64,000 bases of DNA from Chersky-840 sp963810195 (lineage in GTDB: Bacteria > Actinomycetota > Acidimicrobiia > Acidimicrobiales > UBA8190). Shown here one piece after another: positions 41,418 through 50,445 of this stretch. Location: assembly GCA_963810195.1 (NCBI GenBank), contig CAWEMO010000002.1, positions 496,001-560,000 on the forward strand. Direction: 5' to 3'. The notes under the pieces are model-generated. The model was not told the origin of the DNA, made no database searches, and saw nothing but the letters and a program-made list of their open reading frames with translations. Numbering within the stretch: the stretch's first letter is position 1; each line of letters opens with the position of its first letter. Made by a program: the position numbers and the translations under genes.

Positions 41418-42170
41418 GCGAGTGGGGGACCTCGCGAAACACCTGTTCGTCGTCGGGCCCCACACTCCGGACTGCTCGCTTCAGCGCCTCACGGCGAACC
41501 TCAGCGGGTCAAACCCGTACACCACGCCCGCGGACGTGAACGCCGATGGAGCTAGTCGAGGGATTTCATCGAAGAACGACGCGGACGAAGAAGGGATCGA
41601 AGAAGAGTCGACTCTCGAGAGGGGTTGTGGATAACAGAGGAGTGTCGACAACCGAGCGGAGTGTCGAATACCGAGAGGAGTGAGGACAAGAAGAGTGGGA
41701 GTCCGAATCACGATCCGTTCGTCGCCAGCTCGACCCCACAGACTCCTTGAGTGGCCGCGTCGCTTGGTCCTGTGGTCGCGCCGAGACGCGACCGCTCGAC
41801 AAGCACCGGTTGCACGAAGCACGAGTTTCATCACACCCACGCCCATCGACTTCTGCAGCGGGGCCGTGCGGTGCCGGGTGGCCGCGTAGTGGGTGTCGGG
41901 CGGGGGCACGAGCGCCGAACGGCAACGGCCCCGATCCCGGAGCCAACCCGAGTACCCGGATCCTGTGTCCGGTGGGTCGTCCGCCGTGTGGCGGCGCGGT
42001 GATCGCGGATACCATCTGACCTGGACGTCACCAGCTGGTTCAGGAACGTTCCCGGGTCGGAAGGTGTCTGCTCGGTCGGGGTGGCGGTTGTAGGGGGTGT
42101 GGGGGTCAAGACCCATGGGTATCGAGATCGGTTCGGTGGCTTCTCGTTGTTACCCTGAGCGCGTGGCTGA
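41418..42170. other. 753-bp stretch without a supportable gene
   Basis: Between the insertion sequence and the NHL-repeat gene. It holds a 19-bp direct repeat GGAGTGTCGA(CA/AT)ACCGAG(C/A) at 41639 and 41658 with a degenerate third copy at 41677. One perfect DnaA-box sequence TGTGGATAA lies at 41626-41634. Open frames exist on both strands, but their products look random and match no family I know. The last 100 bp must contain the promoter of the next gene. Confidence 0.6.
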
Positions 42171-43814
42171 GTGCCTAGCGTGAAGTTTCGCCACGCCTGG
42201 CGCAGGTCGGCGCTGGTACCTCGTGTGAGGGCCGGAGCGGTCGTCTTCGCGGTGTGCGCCATCGTCACCTGTTCCACGATGGCCGACGCGTTCTCCTCGA
42301 GCCCGGCCGGGGCCGCCTCGGCGACCGGGGGAGCAGCGATCACGACCATCGCCGGCGGAGGCTCCAAGGCCCCCACGAGCGGGGTCGTGAGCACCACGGC
42401 CTCCCTGGGATCCCCGCTCGACGCCGTCTTCGACGCCCACGGCAACGTGGTCTTCGCCGACCAGAACAACAACGTCATCAGCGTGGTGGCGGCCTCGAAC
42501 GGCACGTTCTACGGCCATTCCATGCTCGCCGGCCACACCTACAACGTGGCGGGCGACGGCAATCCCGCCGGCGGCGACGGACCGTGGGGAAGCTCGGCGG
42601 CCCCCACGACCGTCGAGTTCAGCGACCCCAATGGGGTTGCCATCGATTCCGAGGGTGACATCGCCTTCAGCGACACGGGGAACAACGCCGTTCGGGTCCT
42701 GGCCGGCACGAGCGGTACGCGCTTCGGGGTGCCTCTGACCGCGGGGAAGATGTTCACGCTCGCCGGCGAAGGCGGATCCGTCTTCAACGGCGAGCAGGCG
42801 TCCTCGGCCGGCCTCCAGGCGCCCGACGGCCTGGCCTTCGACGCCCACGGCAACCTCATCATCGCGGACACCGGAGACGACGACCTCCGGTTCCTTCCGG
42901 CGCAGACCGGCGTCTACTTCGGGCAGGCGATGACGGCCGGTCTCATCTACATCATCGCGGGGAATGGGAACTACGGGTACTCGGGGGACGGTGCACCAGC
43001 GGTCAACGCCGAGCTCGCCATGGACACGTTCAACGGGGTGGCGGTGGACCCGAGAGGAGACGTCGTGTTCTCCGACGTCGACAACAACGTGGTGCGTCTG
43101 GTGGCGGCATCGAGCGGGACCTACCTGGGCCACGCCCTCAAGGCCGGCGACATCTACACCGTCGCGGGGAACGGGAACCCCAACGGGGGTTTCAAGGGCG
43201 ACAAGAAGCCGGCCATCAAGGCCGAGCTCGACTCGCCCCAGGGTGTGGCCGTCGACGCCGCGGGCAACCTCTACATCAGCGACTCGGTCAACAACAGGAT
43301 CCGGTTCGTGGCTGCGGCCAAGGGGAAATACGACGGGGCGACGGTCAAGGCGGGTGACATCTACAGCATCGCTGGGACGGGCGCGGCCGGGTACTCCGGG
43401 AACGGCGGCCCTGCCACGGCCGCCGCGCTCAACGGCCCGGCCGGCCTGAGCGTGGGACCGTCCGGACAGATCCTCGTCGCCGACAACGGGAGCAACGTCG
43501 TCCGGGAGATCGCGGGCACGGCCCCGGCGGCATCCGAGGTTCCGTCCGTGACTGCGGTCAAGCCTGCGTCGGGTTCCACCCTCGGCGACCGGAAGGTGAG
43601 CATCGTGGGCACGGACCTGTCGGGTGTGACGGCCGTGCTGTTCGGCTCGCGAGAAGGGACGAACGTCGAGGCGAAGTCAGCGAAGAAGGTCGTGGTCGAC
43701 TCGCCGGCCTCGGCGGCCGGCCCGGTCGTCGTCAAGATCGTCTCGTCGGCGGGAGTGAGCGTCGCCGGCTCGTATACCTACGTCGTCAAGGCGGCCAAGA
43801 AGCATCGGCACTGA
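42171..43814 (+). CDS. secreted NHL-repeat protein with IPT/TIG domain
   Basis: 547-residue exported protein. A signal peptide (AGAVVFAVCAIVTCSTMADAFSSSPAGAASA) precedes five to six NHL-type propeller repeats (SPLDAVFDAHGNVVFADQNNNVISVV; DPNGVAIDSEGDIAFSDTGNNAVRVL; SPQGVAVDAAGNLYISDSVNNRIRFV). An IPT/TIG-like Ig fold (VTAVKPASGSTLGDRKVSIVGTDLSGVTAVLFG) and a basic His/Lys tail follow. The start is GTG 42171; GTG 42180 is equally possible. It is probably an extracellular binding protein; ligand unknown. Confidence 0.82.
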   Translation: MPSVKFRHAWRRSALVPRVRAGAVVFAVCAIVTCSTMADAFSSSPAGAASATGGAAITTIAGGGSKAPTSGVVSTTASLGSPLDAVFDAHGNVVFADQNNNVISVVAASNGTFYGHSMLAGHTYNVAGDGNPAGGDGPWGSSAAPTTVEFSDPNGVAIDSEGDIAFSDTGNNAVRVLAGTSGTRFGVPLTAGKMFTLAGEGGSVFNGEQASSAGLQAPDGLAFDAHGNLIIADTGDDDLRFLPAQTGVYFGQAMTAGLIYIIAGNGNYGYSGDGAPAVNAELAMDTFNGVAVDPRGDVVFSDVDNNVVRLVAASSGTYLGHALKAGDIYTVAGNGNPNGGFKGDKKPAIKAELDSPQGVAVDAAGNLYISDSVNNRIRFVAAAKGKYDGATVKAGDIYSIAGTGAAGYSGNGGPATAAALNGPAGLSVGPSGQILVADNGSNVVREIAGTAPAASEVPSVTAVKPASGSTLGDRKVSIVGTDLSGVTAVLFGSREGTNVEAKSAKKVVVDSPASAAGPVVVKIVSSAGVSVAGSYTYVVKAAKKHRH

Positions 43815-43815
43815 A

Positions 43816-43895
43816 ACCGGCACCGAACCGGCACCGAACCGGCACCGAACCGGCACCGAAACCGGCACCGAAACCGGCACCGAAACCGGTACAGT
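43816..43895 (+). repeat. 11/12-bp tandem repeats after the NHL gene
   Basis: ACCGGCACCGA units, with one or two A before each, repeat about seven times from the NHL gene stop codon to 43889, then degenerate. They fill most of the 148-bp gap to the convergent GH4 gene. Confidence 0.85.
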
Positions 43896-43962
43896 AAACC
43901 GCCTTCGAAACCGGCTTTGAAACCGTCGCCGACTCAGTGGGTTGCCAGCCGGAGCAGTGCCG

Positions 43963-45354
43963 CTAGCCGTGGTCGACGAACTGCGTCAACCACGGTCCCG
44001 TCGCCGCTAGGAGCTCGTCGGTCATCCTGACCACGTGCTCGTAGGGGAGCGACCCGGCCATGGGATCGGCGAGCATGGCGGCGAGGACGGTCGTCCGGTC
44101 CCCGGAGATGGCGGCCTCCACCGTCAGTTCCTGCGAGCTCACGACCCGTCGCAGGTGCTCACCGAGGTACGAGGGCACCGTCGCCCTGTCCCGGGGCCGG
44201 ACGCCGTCGGCGCCGGCCACCACCATGCATTCGACGACGACGTCTGCGGGCAGGTTCTCGACCTGTCCGGCGTTGGGGATGTTTCCGGGCAAGGCCCTGT
44301 CCTCCCCGGTGACCAGGCCCTCGAGGAGCGAGGCGACGAATTCTCCCGACGGCCAGGTCGGGATCTTCTCCGCGGCCAGGAGATCGGCCATCTCGGCGTC
44401 GTCGTCGGCCTTGTCGGACTGGTGGCCGTGCATGCCGTAGTGGTGGACTCGCCAATCCCGTCCGTAGTCGGATGCGGCGGTCACGAACCCCGCGAAGAAC
44501 TCGACCACGTGTGTGTCCGATGATCCGGGCAGAACGCCGAAACGGTCGAAGAGCTCGAACTTGACCCTGTTGTTGGCCACGACGTCGGCCTTCGTCCAGC
44601 CCCGCTCGGGGTCGGTCTTCTGGTAGTGCATCGCGTGCGGGGGGTCCATCCACAGCGGAGAAGAAGGGTCGACGCCGTCCCCTTCGCCGGAGAGGGCGCC
44701 GCGCAACACGGAGAACCCGTCACGGTCGCCGATGCGGAGCGAGGTCACGAGGGGAAGATGGTTGACGCCGGCCACGACGGGGTCGATCGTTGTGAAGTCG
44801 GCGTCAAGGAGGAGGCTCAGCACGAACTTGAGGCCCACGATCTCGGCACAGAGGCCGATGGTGTTGATCGAGGTCTCCCGTGTCACGGCACGGCACAGGG
44901 CGGTGAGAGGGTTGCTCACGTTGACGAGCAGCGCCTCGGGGCACCGCCGCTCCATGGCCCGGGCCACCTCGAGGATCACGGGCACACTGCGAAGTGACCG
45001 GGAGATGCCCCCGGGCCCCACGCTGTCGCCCACGGTCTGGCGAATCCCGTAGCGGGCCGGGATCTCGATGTCGTGGCGCATGCTGGCGAAGCCGCCCACC
45101 GAGAAGGCGGCGATCACGAATTCGGCCCCGCCCAGCGCGTCGTCGATGTCGGTGGTGGCGCGTGCGGTGAGCGGGATCCCGCGGCGCTCGGCCACGTGCT
45201 CCACGACCTTGAGCGCCGGGGGCAGCGAGTCGGGGTCGACGTCGTAGAGGACCAACTCGGCGTCGGTCAGCGCCGGTGTGTTGGCGAAATCCACCGTCAG
45301 CTTGGGTGTCCAGTGGGTGCTTCCCCCGCCCACGAGCGTGATCTTCGCTCCCAT
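43963..45354 (-). CDS. glycoside hydrolase family 4 enzyme
   Basis: 463-residue NAD- and metal-dependent GH4 enzyme (alpha-glucosidase, alpha-galactosidase or 6-phospho-glycosidase type), which cleaves by oxidation-elimination. Seen: the NAD motif ITLVGGGSTHWTPKL, VGGFASMRHDIEIPARYG, GDSVGPGGISRSLRSVPVILE, NVSNPLT, the metal-ligand Cys in GLCAEIVG and the His in VAGVNHLPLV. The Cys is followed by Ala where the second GH4 in this window has His. ATG 45354. It is divergent from a NagB-like gene, so the pair may handle one sugar. Confidence 0.88.
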   Translation of the reverse strand: MGAKITLVGGGSTHWTPKLTVDFANTPALTDAELVLYDVDPDSLPPALKVVEHVAERRGIPLTARATTDIDDALGGAEFVIAAFSVGGFASMRHDIEIPARYGIRQTVGDSVGPGGISRSLRSVPVILEVARAMERRCPEALLVNVSNPLTALCRAVTRETSINTIGLCAEIVGLKFVLSLLLDADFTTIDPVVAGVNHLPLVTSLRIGDRDGFSVLRGALSGEGDGVDPSSPLWMDPPHAMHYQKTDPERGWTKADVVANNRVKFELFDRFGVLPGSSDTHVVEFFAGFVTAASDYGRDWRVHHYGMHGHQSDKADDDAEMADLLAAEKIPTWPSGEFVASLLEGLVTGEDRALPGNIPNAGQVENLPADVVVECMVVAGADGVRPRDRATVPSYLGEHLRRVVSSQELTVEAAISGDRTTVLAAMLADPMAGSLPYEHVVRMTDELLAATGPWLTQFVDHG

Positions 45355-45453
45355 CGGGGCGACGATACCCGCGTCGGGGCGTCGATACCCGCGTCGGGGC
45401 GCCCGCGGCCCATGGGGGCGGTTCCGCCCGCCGGGCTCCCCTACAGTGCGCCC

Positions 45454-46227
45454 ATGGCCGAAGGCTACGAACGGACCGTCGACGAGCTGCGGGTGAAGGT
45501 GCACTCCGACGCCCGCGCCCTGGCCCGCGCCGCGGCGGACAGCGCCGCGGCGGTGCTCCGGGACGCGGTGTCCGACAAGGGTGTCGCCAACGCCATGTTC
45601 GCGACGGGGAACTCGCAGCTGGAGTTCGTCGAGGTGCTCGTCACGGCCACGCCCGGGGTGCCGTGGGCCGACGTGGTGGTCTTCCACATGGACGAGTACG
45701 TCGGAGTGGGGCCCGAGCATCCGGCCGGCTTCCAACGATGGATCCGCGAGCGGATCAGCGACCGCGTCCATCCCCGCCGCGCCCACTACATCGACGGGCT
45801 GGCCGATTCCGAGTCCGAATGCGGGCGTTACGCGCGGCTGTTGCGTGACAATCCTCTCGACCTGTGCTGTCTCGGCATCGGGGAGAACGGGCACCTGGCG
45901 TTCAACGACCCTCCCGTCGCCGACTTCGACGATCCTCTCGACATGAAAGTCGTCGAGCTGGACCGGGAATGCCGGTCGCAACAGGTGCACGAGGGACACT
46001 TCCCCGACATGGACGCGGTGCCGAGCCGCGCGCTGACGGCCACCATCCCGACGCTGCTGCGCGCCGGGACGGTCCTGGCCGTGGTGCCCGAAGCGCGCAA
46101 GGCCGAGCCGGTGCGGGCCGCGATCACGGGCCCGGTGTCGACCGCATGCCCCGCCTCGTTCCTCCGCACCAGGAGCAACGTCACCCTGCATCTCGAACCG
46201 GAGTCGGCGTCCCTCCTGGGGTGGTGA
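45454..46227 (+). CDS. NagB-like glucosamine-6-phosphate isomerase/deaminase
   Basis: 257-residue sugar-phosphate isomerase fold. Seen: ATGNSQLEFVEVL, VVFHMDEYVGVGPEHPAGFQRWI, LCCLGIGENGHLAFNDPPVADFDDP (the family signature) and SRALTATIPTLLRAGTVLAVVPEARKAEPVRAAI (in part). It either deaminates an amino-sugar phosphate to a ketose phosphate, or acts on a related sugar. ATG 45454. It is coupled to the next gene by a 4-bp overlap (GTGA). Confidence 0.87.
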   Translation: MAEGYERTVDELRVKVHSDARALARAAADSAAAVLRDAVSDKGVANAMFATGNSQLEFVEVLVTATPGVPWADVVVFHMDEYVGVGPEHPAGFQRWIRERISDRVHPRRAHYIDGLADSESECGRYARLLRDNPLDLCCLGIGENGHLAFNDPPVADFDDPLDMKVVELDRECRSQQVHEGHFPDMDAVPSRALTATIPTLLRAGTVLAVVPEARKAEPVRAAITGPVSTACPASFLRTRSNVTLHLEPESASLLGW

Positions 46228-47084
46228 GCCGGGTGCCGAGGTTCAGGGCCACCATCGTGGTGGGCGCGGTCGTGGTCGCCGTGGTGTCGCTCGCGGGCTG
46301 CAGCGGGGCCCGGGTGGGCGCCGGACCCGGGTCGCGTTCCGGGTCCGGTTCGGGGGCGCCAGGCACGCAGTCGGCGGCCCCGGCCCGGGGTGCCGACCAT
46401 GACTGCGTCGTCGGGGCACCGGGAGCCGCCCCGAAGGTGGCCTGGTCGCAGCTGCGCAACCCCATCCTGAGCGAGCCGACCGCCGGCGTGAAGGACCAGG
46501 CGCTCGTGTGGGCGGACGGGATGTGGCACATGCTCTTCAGCTACGTGACCAACGCCGCCTCCACGCCGGGCGCCGAGCACTGGGACATCGCCTCGGCCAC
46601 GAGCCCCGACCTCGCCACGTGGTCGACCCCGTCACCCTGGCCCGCCCAGACAGGCGTGCTCGGCGTGGCGTCGCCCGACCTCGTCCGCAGTCCGGCCGGC
46701 GCGTTCGTGGCCACCTACGACTCGGACCCCGGATCCGTCGGCGGTGGGCAGTCCAAGCTCTACTACCGGACCTCGACCGACCTCGAGACGTGGTCGGCAC
46801 CACGGCCCCTCGGCCTCAGCCTCCACCCCGGCCCGACCGACCGGATGATCGATCCCACGCTCGCCTGGACCGGGCGTGGACTCATCCTCGGCTACAAGTA
46901 CGGCACCTCGTCCCAACACTTCGAGATTGCATGGTCGCCGAGCGGCTCTCTCGACGGGCCCTGGACGTACGTCGGCCGACCCGACATCATCGTCGACGGG
47001 GACACGGTCGAGAACCTCGAGTTCGTGGCGGTCTCGGGACACTGGCGGCTGGTTGCGACGTCGAACACCTTCGACCAGCCTTGA
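46224..47084 (+). CDS. five-bladed-propeller lipoprotein (GH43-like), N-terminal part
   Basis: Lipoprotein signal with lipobox VVSLAGCSG, then a Gly/Ser linker and a five-bladed-propeller glycosidase fold (GH43/GH32-like): DQALVWADGMWHMLFSYV, SATSPDLATWSTPSPW, GVASPDLVRSPAGAFVATYD, DPTLAWTGRGLILGYKYG and TVENLEFVAVSGHWRLVATSNTFDQP. A TGA codon ends the frame at 47082-47084. The same frame continues at once with MFELLRG, so the expected residue is Trp (TGG). The substrate is unknown, probably a polysaccharide. GTG 46224 overlaps the NagB-like stop. Confidence 0.75.
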   Translation: MSRVPRFRATIVVGAVVVAVVSLAGCSGARVGAGPGSRSGSGSGAPGTQSAAPARGADHDCVVGAPGAAPKVAWSQLRNPILSEPTAGVKDQALVWADGMWHMLFSYVTNAASTPGAEHWDIASATSPDLATWSTPSPWPAQTGVLGVASPDLVRSPAGAFVATYDSDPGSVGGGQSKLYYRTSTDLETWSAPRPLGLSLHPGPTDRMIDPTLAWTGRGLILGYKYGTSSQHFEIAWSPSGSLDGPWTYVGRPDIIVDGDTVENLEFVAVSGHWRLVATSNTFDQP

Positions 47085-47372
47085 ATGTTCGAATTGCTCA
47101 GGGGACCCGACCGCGCCCTCCTCCTGGCTGCACTGGACGGGGGGAGGATGCTCGACATCCCGGGACAGACCTGGGACTCGGGCCCGGGGCTGTCGAGCGT
47201 GGACTACGAGCACGCCAACTCGGTGTACCTGTGTGACGCGCACGCAGCCGACGGCGAGTACTACGTGACCTATTCCGGCAGCAACGAGCTCACGAGCTTC
47301 GGCGGATGGGGGCACGCCACGATCGGGATCGCCAGGAGCACCGACCTGGTCCACTGGCACGTGCCGGGCTGA
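47085..47372 (+). pseudogene. C-terminal part of the GH43-like lipoprotein
   Basis: 95 codons in the same frame as the preceding gene, directly after its in-frame TGA. FELLRGPDRALLLAALDGGRMLDIPGQTW and the last blade ATIGIARSTDLVHWHVPG complete the propeller. The ATG at 47085 could restart translation, but a free last blade would be unlikely to fold alone. Confidence 0.65.
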
Positions 47373-47388
47373 GCACCGATGGGAGACC

Positions 47389-48507
47389 CTAACGACTTCT
47401 GACGGGATCGCCAGGCCCGATCCATCGCTCGAGGAACGGGAACGCCTCGACACCGTGCCACTCGTGCACCCCCTCGAACACGTCGTGGACGAGGCGGTCG
47501 GTGGCGCCGAACGACGCGTAGACGGCACGGAGCTTCTCCACCTCGACGGCGGCGACCGTCGCCGGGAACAGATCGTCGGCGGTCCCGGACTCGATGAGCA
47601 GCGGTCGCGGTGCCACGAGCGCGCCCAGGTCCACGTGCTCGAGCTGCCCGAGCATGCCGGGCAGTACTTGGGAGCCGCACATGTTCCAGGGCATCTTGTG
47701 CGACTCGGCCCACGACGAGAAGTACCCGCTCACCACCGCCGCGGCCACCCGCTCGTCCCATGCGGCCAGGAAGAGCGTCACGGTGCCGCCGTAGGAGAGG
47801 CCTGCCATCCCGATGCGCTCCGGGTCCACCAGTGGGTGGGCCTCGAGGACGTCGAGAGCCCGCGCCAGGTCCCAGAGGTTCTGCGTGAGCGGGTTGATGC
47901 CCGCCATCACGGCGTGGACGAGGTTGGTGTCGCACGCGTAGTGGTCCTCGGGGTTCCAGTCGAGGCGCTCGCCGAAGCAGCGCAGGTCGGGGGCGAGCAC
48001 GACGTAGCCCCGCACGGCGAGCTGGTGCGCGTAGTCGGCGTTCGGGGTGCCGGTGCGCTCGAGCCCGCACGCCTCTGACTTCCCCGGCCCGTGGCCGTGG
48101 GCGGCGAGCACCGCCGGTCCCGGCCCGACGCGGCCGTGGGGCACCAGGAGGTACGCCGGCACCGACATCGTCTCCTCGGTGTCGAAGACCACCTTGTCGC
48201 GCCGGTAGTGCTCGCATTCGACCGACTCGAGCGTCTCGAGCCGGAGCGGGACACGGTCGGGGAGCGGCCCGAGCATCGCCTCGAGGCGGGCGCGGCACCG
48301 TCCCCGCCAGGCGGCGAGGACTTCGGCGTAGGGGGCGCCTCCGGTGGTGTCGGCCGCCCCGGTGTCATCGACCGGCAGAGGGTCGTCCAGGCGGGTCCGG
48401 CTCAGGCGGACCATCCACGAGTACCAGGGTGAGTAATTCCGCTCCGGCGCGGGCAGGCCGAACGGCGATCCGGGCGGTGCGTCGGCGGCGGGTGCGTCGG
48501 CGGGCAC
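47389..48507 (-). CDS. dienelactone hydrolase-like / acetyl xylan esterase-like hydrolase
   Basis: 372-residue alpha/beta hydrolase of the large bacterial esterase type. Seen: VPAYLLVPHGRVGPGPAVLAAHGHGPGKSE, the nucleophile elbow IGMAGLSYGGTVTLFLAA (Ser), an Asp in ESGTADDLFPA and a His in EGVHEWHG. There is no signal peptide. The GTG at 48507 begins 1 bp after the stop of the substrate-binding protein gene, so both are in one transcript. It may release acyl or lactone groups from the imported compound; this is inference. Confidence 0.78.
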   Translation of the reverse strand: MPADAPAADAPPGSPFGLPAPERNYSPWYSWMVRLSRTRLDDPLPVDDTGAADTTGGAPYAEVLAAWRGRCRARLEAMLGPLPDRVPLRLETLESVECEHYRRDKVVFDTEETMSVPAYLLVPHGRVGPGPAVLAAHGHGPGKSEACGLERTGTPNADYAHQLAVRGYVVLAPDLRCFGERLDWNPEDHYACDTNLVHAVMAGINPLTQNLWDLARALDVLEAHPLVDPERIGMAGLSYGGTVTLFLAAWDERVAAAVVSGYFSSWAESHKMPWNMCGSQVLPGMLGQLEHVDLGALVAPRPLLIESGTADDLFPATVAAVEVEKLRAVYASFGATDRLVHDVFEGVHEWHGVEAFPFLERWIGPGDPVRSR

Positions 48508-48508
48508 G

Positions 48509-50068
48509 TCAGCTGGAGGCGGCAAGCGGAGTCCAGCTCTGCACCACGTGCCAGCACGTGCCCTGGGGCTTGCCCGTGTACGTGGGCACGCACAGCGGCG
48601 ACGGGGGGCTGTTGTTGTAGAGCTCCACCACCTGGTACTGGGTCGGCCCGGCGAATTTGTCGGGGCCGTAGCTCAGCGTCGGGGTATAGGTGCCGGGGAA
48701 GTCCTGGATCCTCGACATCGCCTGCACGAAGGTCCGACGGTTGAGGTTCGGGCCCGCCCCCAGGACGGCCGCGGCGAAGAGCCGGATGACCTGGCACCAC
48801 CCGACGATCGGCCCCTGCTCCTCGATGTAGGGCGAGACCGACGAGGTGGGCTTGTTGTGCGCCTTCCACGTGTCGTAGCAGCTGTTGACGGCGGGGTTGT
48901 ACCCGCCCTCGCTCTCGGGGATGGGCGCGTCGGTTCCCCCCAGCGTCTCGACCGTCACCCCCTCCTGGTGGTCGAGGCCCTTCTCGTAGGGGATGGGGAT
49001 GAGCCCCAGCGTGGTCTCGATCGAGGACTCGTAGTCCGACAGGAGAAGCTTCGGGTAGTAGTTCTGCCCGTTCTCCTGGGAAAGGAACGGGAAGAACGAG
49101 TTGAACGGGATGAGGGGGATCACGGACTTCACCCCGGCCGCCTTGAGCCGCTGGACGACCAGTGGCGCGGCCGAGTTGCTCGCCGCGGTGTCGGCGGGGT
49201 TCGACGGCAGGGTCTCGACGAGCGGGTCCGTGATCCCGGCCTTGGCCAGGGCGGGCAGGAGGTACTGGTTGAGCGCCACCTGGTCGCTCGTGCGGTCACC
49301 GGCGACGATGCCGACGCGGTGCGAGTTGTCGAGAAGGCCCGAACTCACTCCCCACGACACCACGGTGGCGAGGATCTGGGCCTGGTCGGGTCCCGTCCAC
49401 CACAGGTACGGCGCCCCCTCCTGGGTCCAATTCGTCACCGTCGTCCATTGCCCGATGAACGGGGTGTGGCCTTCTTGTGTGATGCACAGCTCGTTGTCGC
49501 CGGTCCACGAGCCGAGCCCGTCGAGGACGGCGAACACCGGCGGGCTGCCCTCGGTCCACTGCTTGCACAAGGCCCGCATCCCCGCCTCGTTCGTGGGGTC
49601 GAAGTTCACGATCATGGGGTTGATCTTGCGCCCGTTGATGCCCCCGGCGTCGTTGATGGCGTTGACAAAGGTGTGGATCGCCGCCTTCTGGGCGCCGAAC
49701 TCGGTGTCCCCGGCGAAGCCGAAGTTCGACGCCAGCGACGTCAGGTTCGACACCGGGAACACCACGTTGATCGAATCGGAGGTCACCCCGCGGGTGCTCG
49801 TCGACGCCTGGTCCACCGAGATGCCGCTGGGCTTGCCCAGGCCCAGACCGTTGTCGCTGCCCGAGGTTCCGGTGGTGCCCGACGTGCCCGTGCTGCTCGA
49901 CGCGGTGGAGCCCGAGGGCGTCTTCTTCGATGCTGCCGTGATCCCGTAGACGGCTCCCCCGATCACCGCGATCACCACCACGAGCGCGACGACCTGCACG
50001 CCGGCTGGCCGGCGCCGGAGGCGTCGCCACTGCCGCCTCAGTGCCGCCCCAGGACCAGAACTCGCCAT
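48509..50068 (-). CDS. Liv-type ABC transporter substrate-binding protein
   Basis: 519-residue membrane-anchored binding protein of the periplasmic-binding type I (LivK/AmiC) group. An N-terminal basic segment and one helix (VVALVVVIAVIGGAVYGIT), then a Ser/Thr/Gly linker, precede the two-lobed domain (DSINVVFPVSNLTSLASNFGFAGDTEFGAQKAAIHTFVNAINDAGGINGRKI, in part). It ends with CVPTYTGKPQGTCWHVVQSW. ATG 50068 follows GAAGGGG. It likely feeds the Liv-like membrane complex encoded from 56866 to 51363, although a TauD-like gene on the other strand lies between them. Confidence 0.87.
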   Translation of the reverse strand: MASSGPGAALRRQWRRLRRRPAGVQVVALVVVIAVIGGAVYGITAASKKTPSGSTASSSTGTSGTTGTSGSDNGLGLGKPSGISVDQASTSTRGVTSDSINVVFPVSNLTSLASNFGFAGDTEFGAQKAAIHTFVNAINDAGGINGRKINPMIVNFDPTNEAGMRALCKQWTEGSPPVFAVLDGLGSWTGDNELCITQEGHTPFIGQWTTVTNWTQEGAPYLWWTGPDQAQILATVVSWGVSSGLLDNSHRVGIVAGDRTSDQVALNQYLLPALAKAGITDPLVETLPSNPADTAASNSAAPLVVQRLKAAGVKSVIPLIPFNSFFPFLSQENGQNYYPKLLLSDYESSIETTLGLIPIPYEKGLDHQEGVTVETLGGTDAPIPESEGGYNPAVNSCYDTWKAHNKPTSSVSPYIEEQGPIVGWCQVIRLFAAAVLGAGPNLNRRTFVQAMSRIQDFPGTYTPTLSYGPDKFAGPTQYQVVELYNNSPPSPLCVPTYTGKPQGTCWHVVQSWTPLAASS

Positions 50069-50445
50069 CGTCGCCCCTTCCCTTCCCTCGATGTCCGCTG
50101 CGCCCTTCGGCGCGGTGGCCAACGACTGCCACTCTCGTGCCCGCAACGAATCCCGCACCGGCTCGGACAGTCCTGCCGACTCCGACCCGCTGCCGACTCG
50201 GACCCGCTACCGGCTCGGACTCGCTACGAGCTCCGCTGGCACCCCCTCGACCTGTCGCCGGGCCTCGATCGGCCACCGGTCGTGGCCACACGATATGCGG
50301 CTGCGGAGCCGCCCACCCGGCAGGTGCAGGAGCTCCGTATGCCCGTGGCGGGAGTGATGGATCGGGCCGAGTGCGCTGAGGTCGTGCGCGAGGTCGGCCG
50401 GTGTGGCCGGGGAGGGGGTTGTGGCCGCCGGAACGCTGGGGCACC
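50069..50445. other. 377-bp divergent intergenic region
   Basis: Separates the divergent substrate-binding protein and TauD-like genes and must hold both promoters. A degenerate direct repeat (CGACTCGGACCCGCT, then CGGCTCGGACTCGCT, around 50192-50227) is visible. No gene is supportable. Confidence 0.5.

Noticed and set aside
41626..41634. Replication origin marked by a DnaA box
   Set aside because: Only a single TGTGGATAA is present, with no cluster, no AT-rich unwinding element and no dnaA/dnaN nearby.
41481..42116. Minus-strand open frame of 211 codons beside the insertion sequence
   Set aside because: Its translation has no domain, signal or conserved pattern, and its composition fits chance in high-GC DNA.
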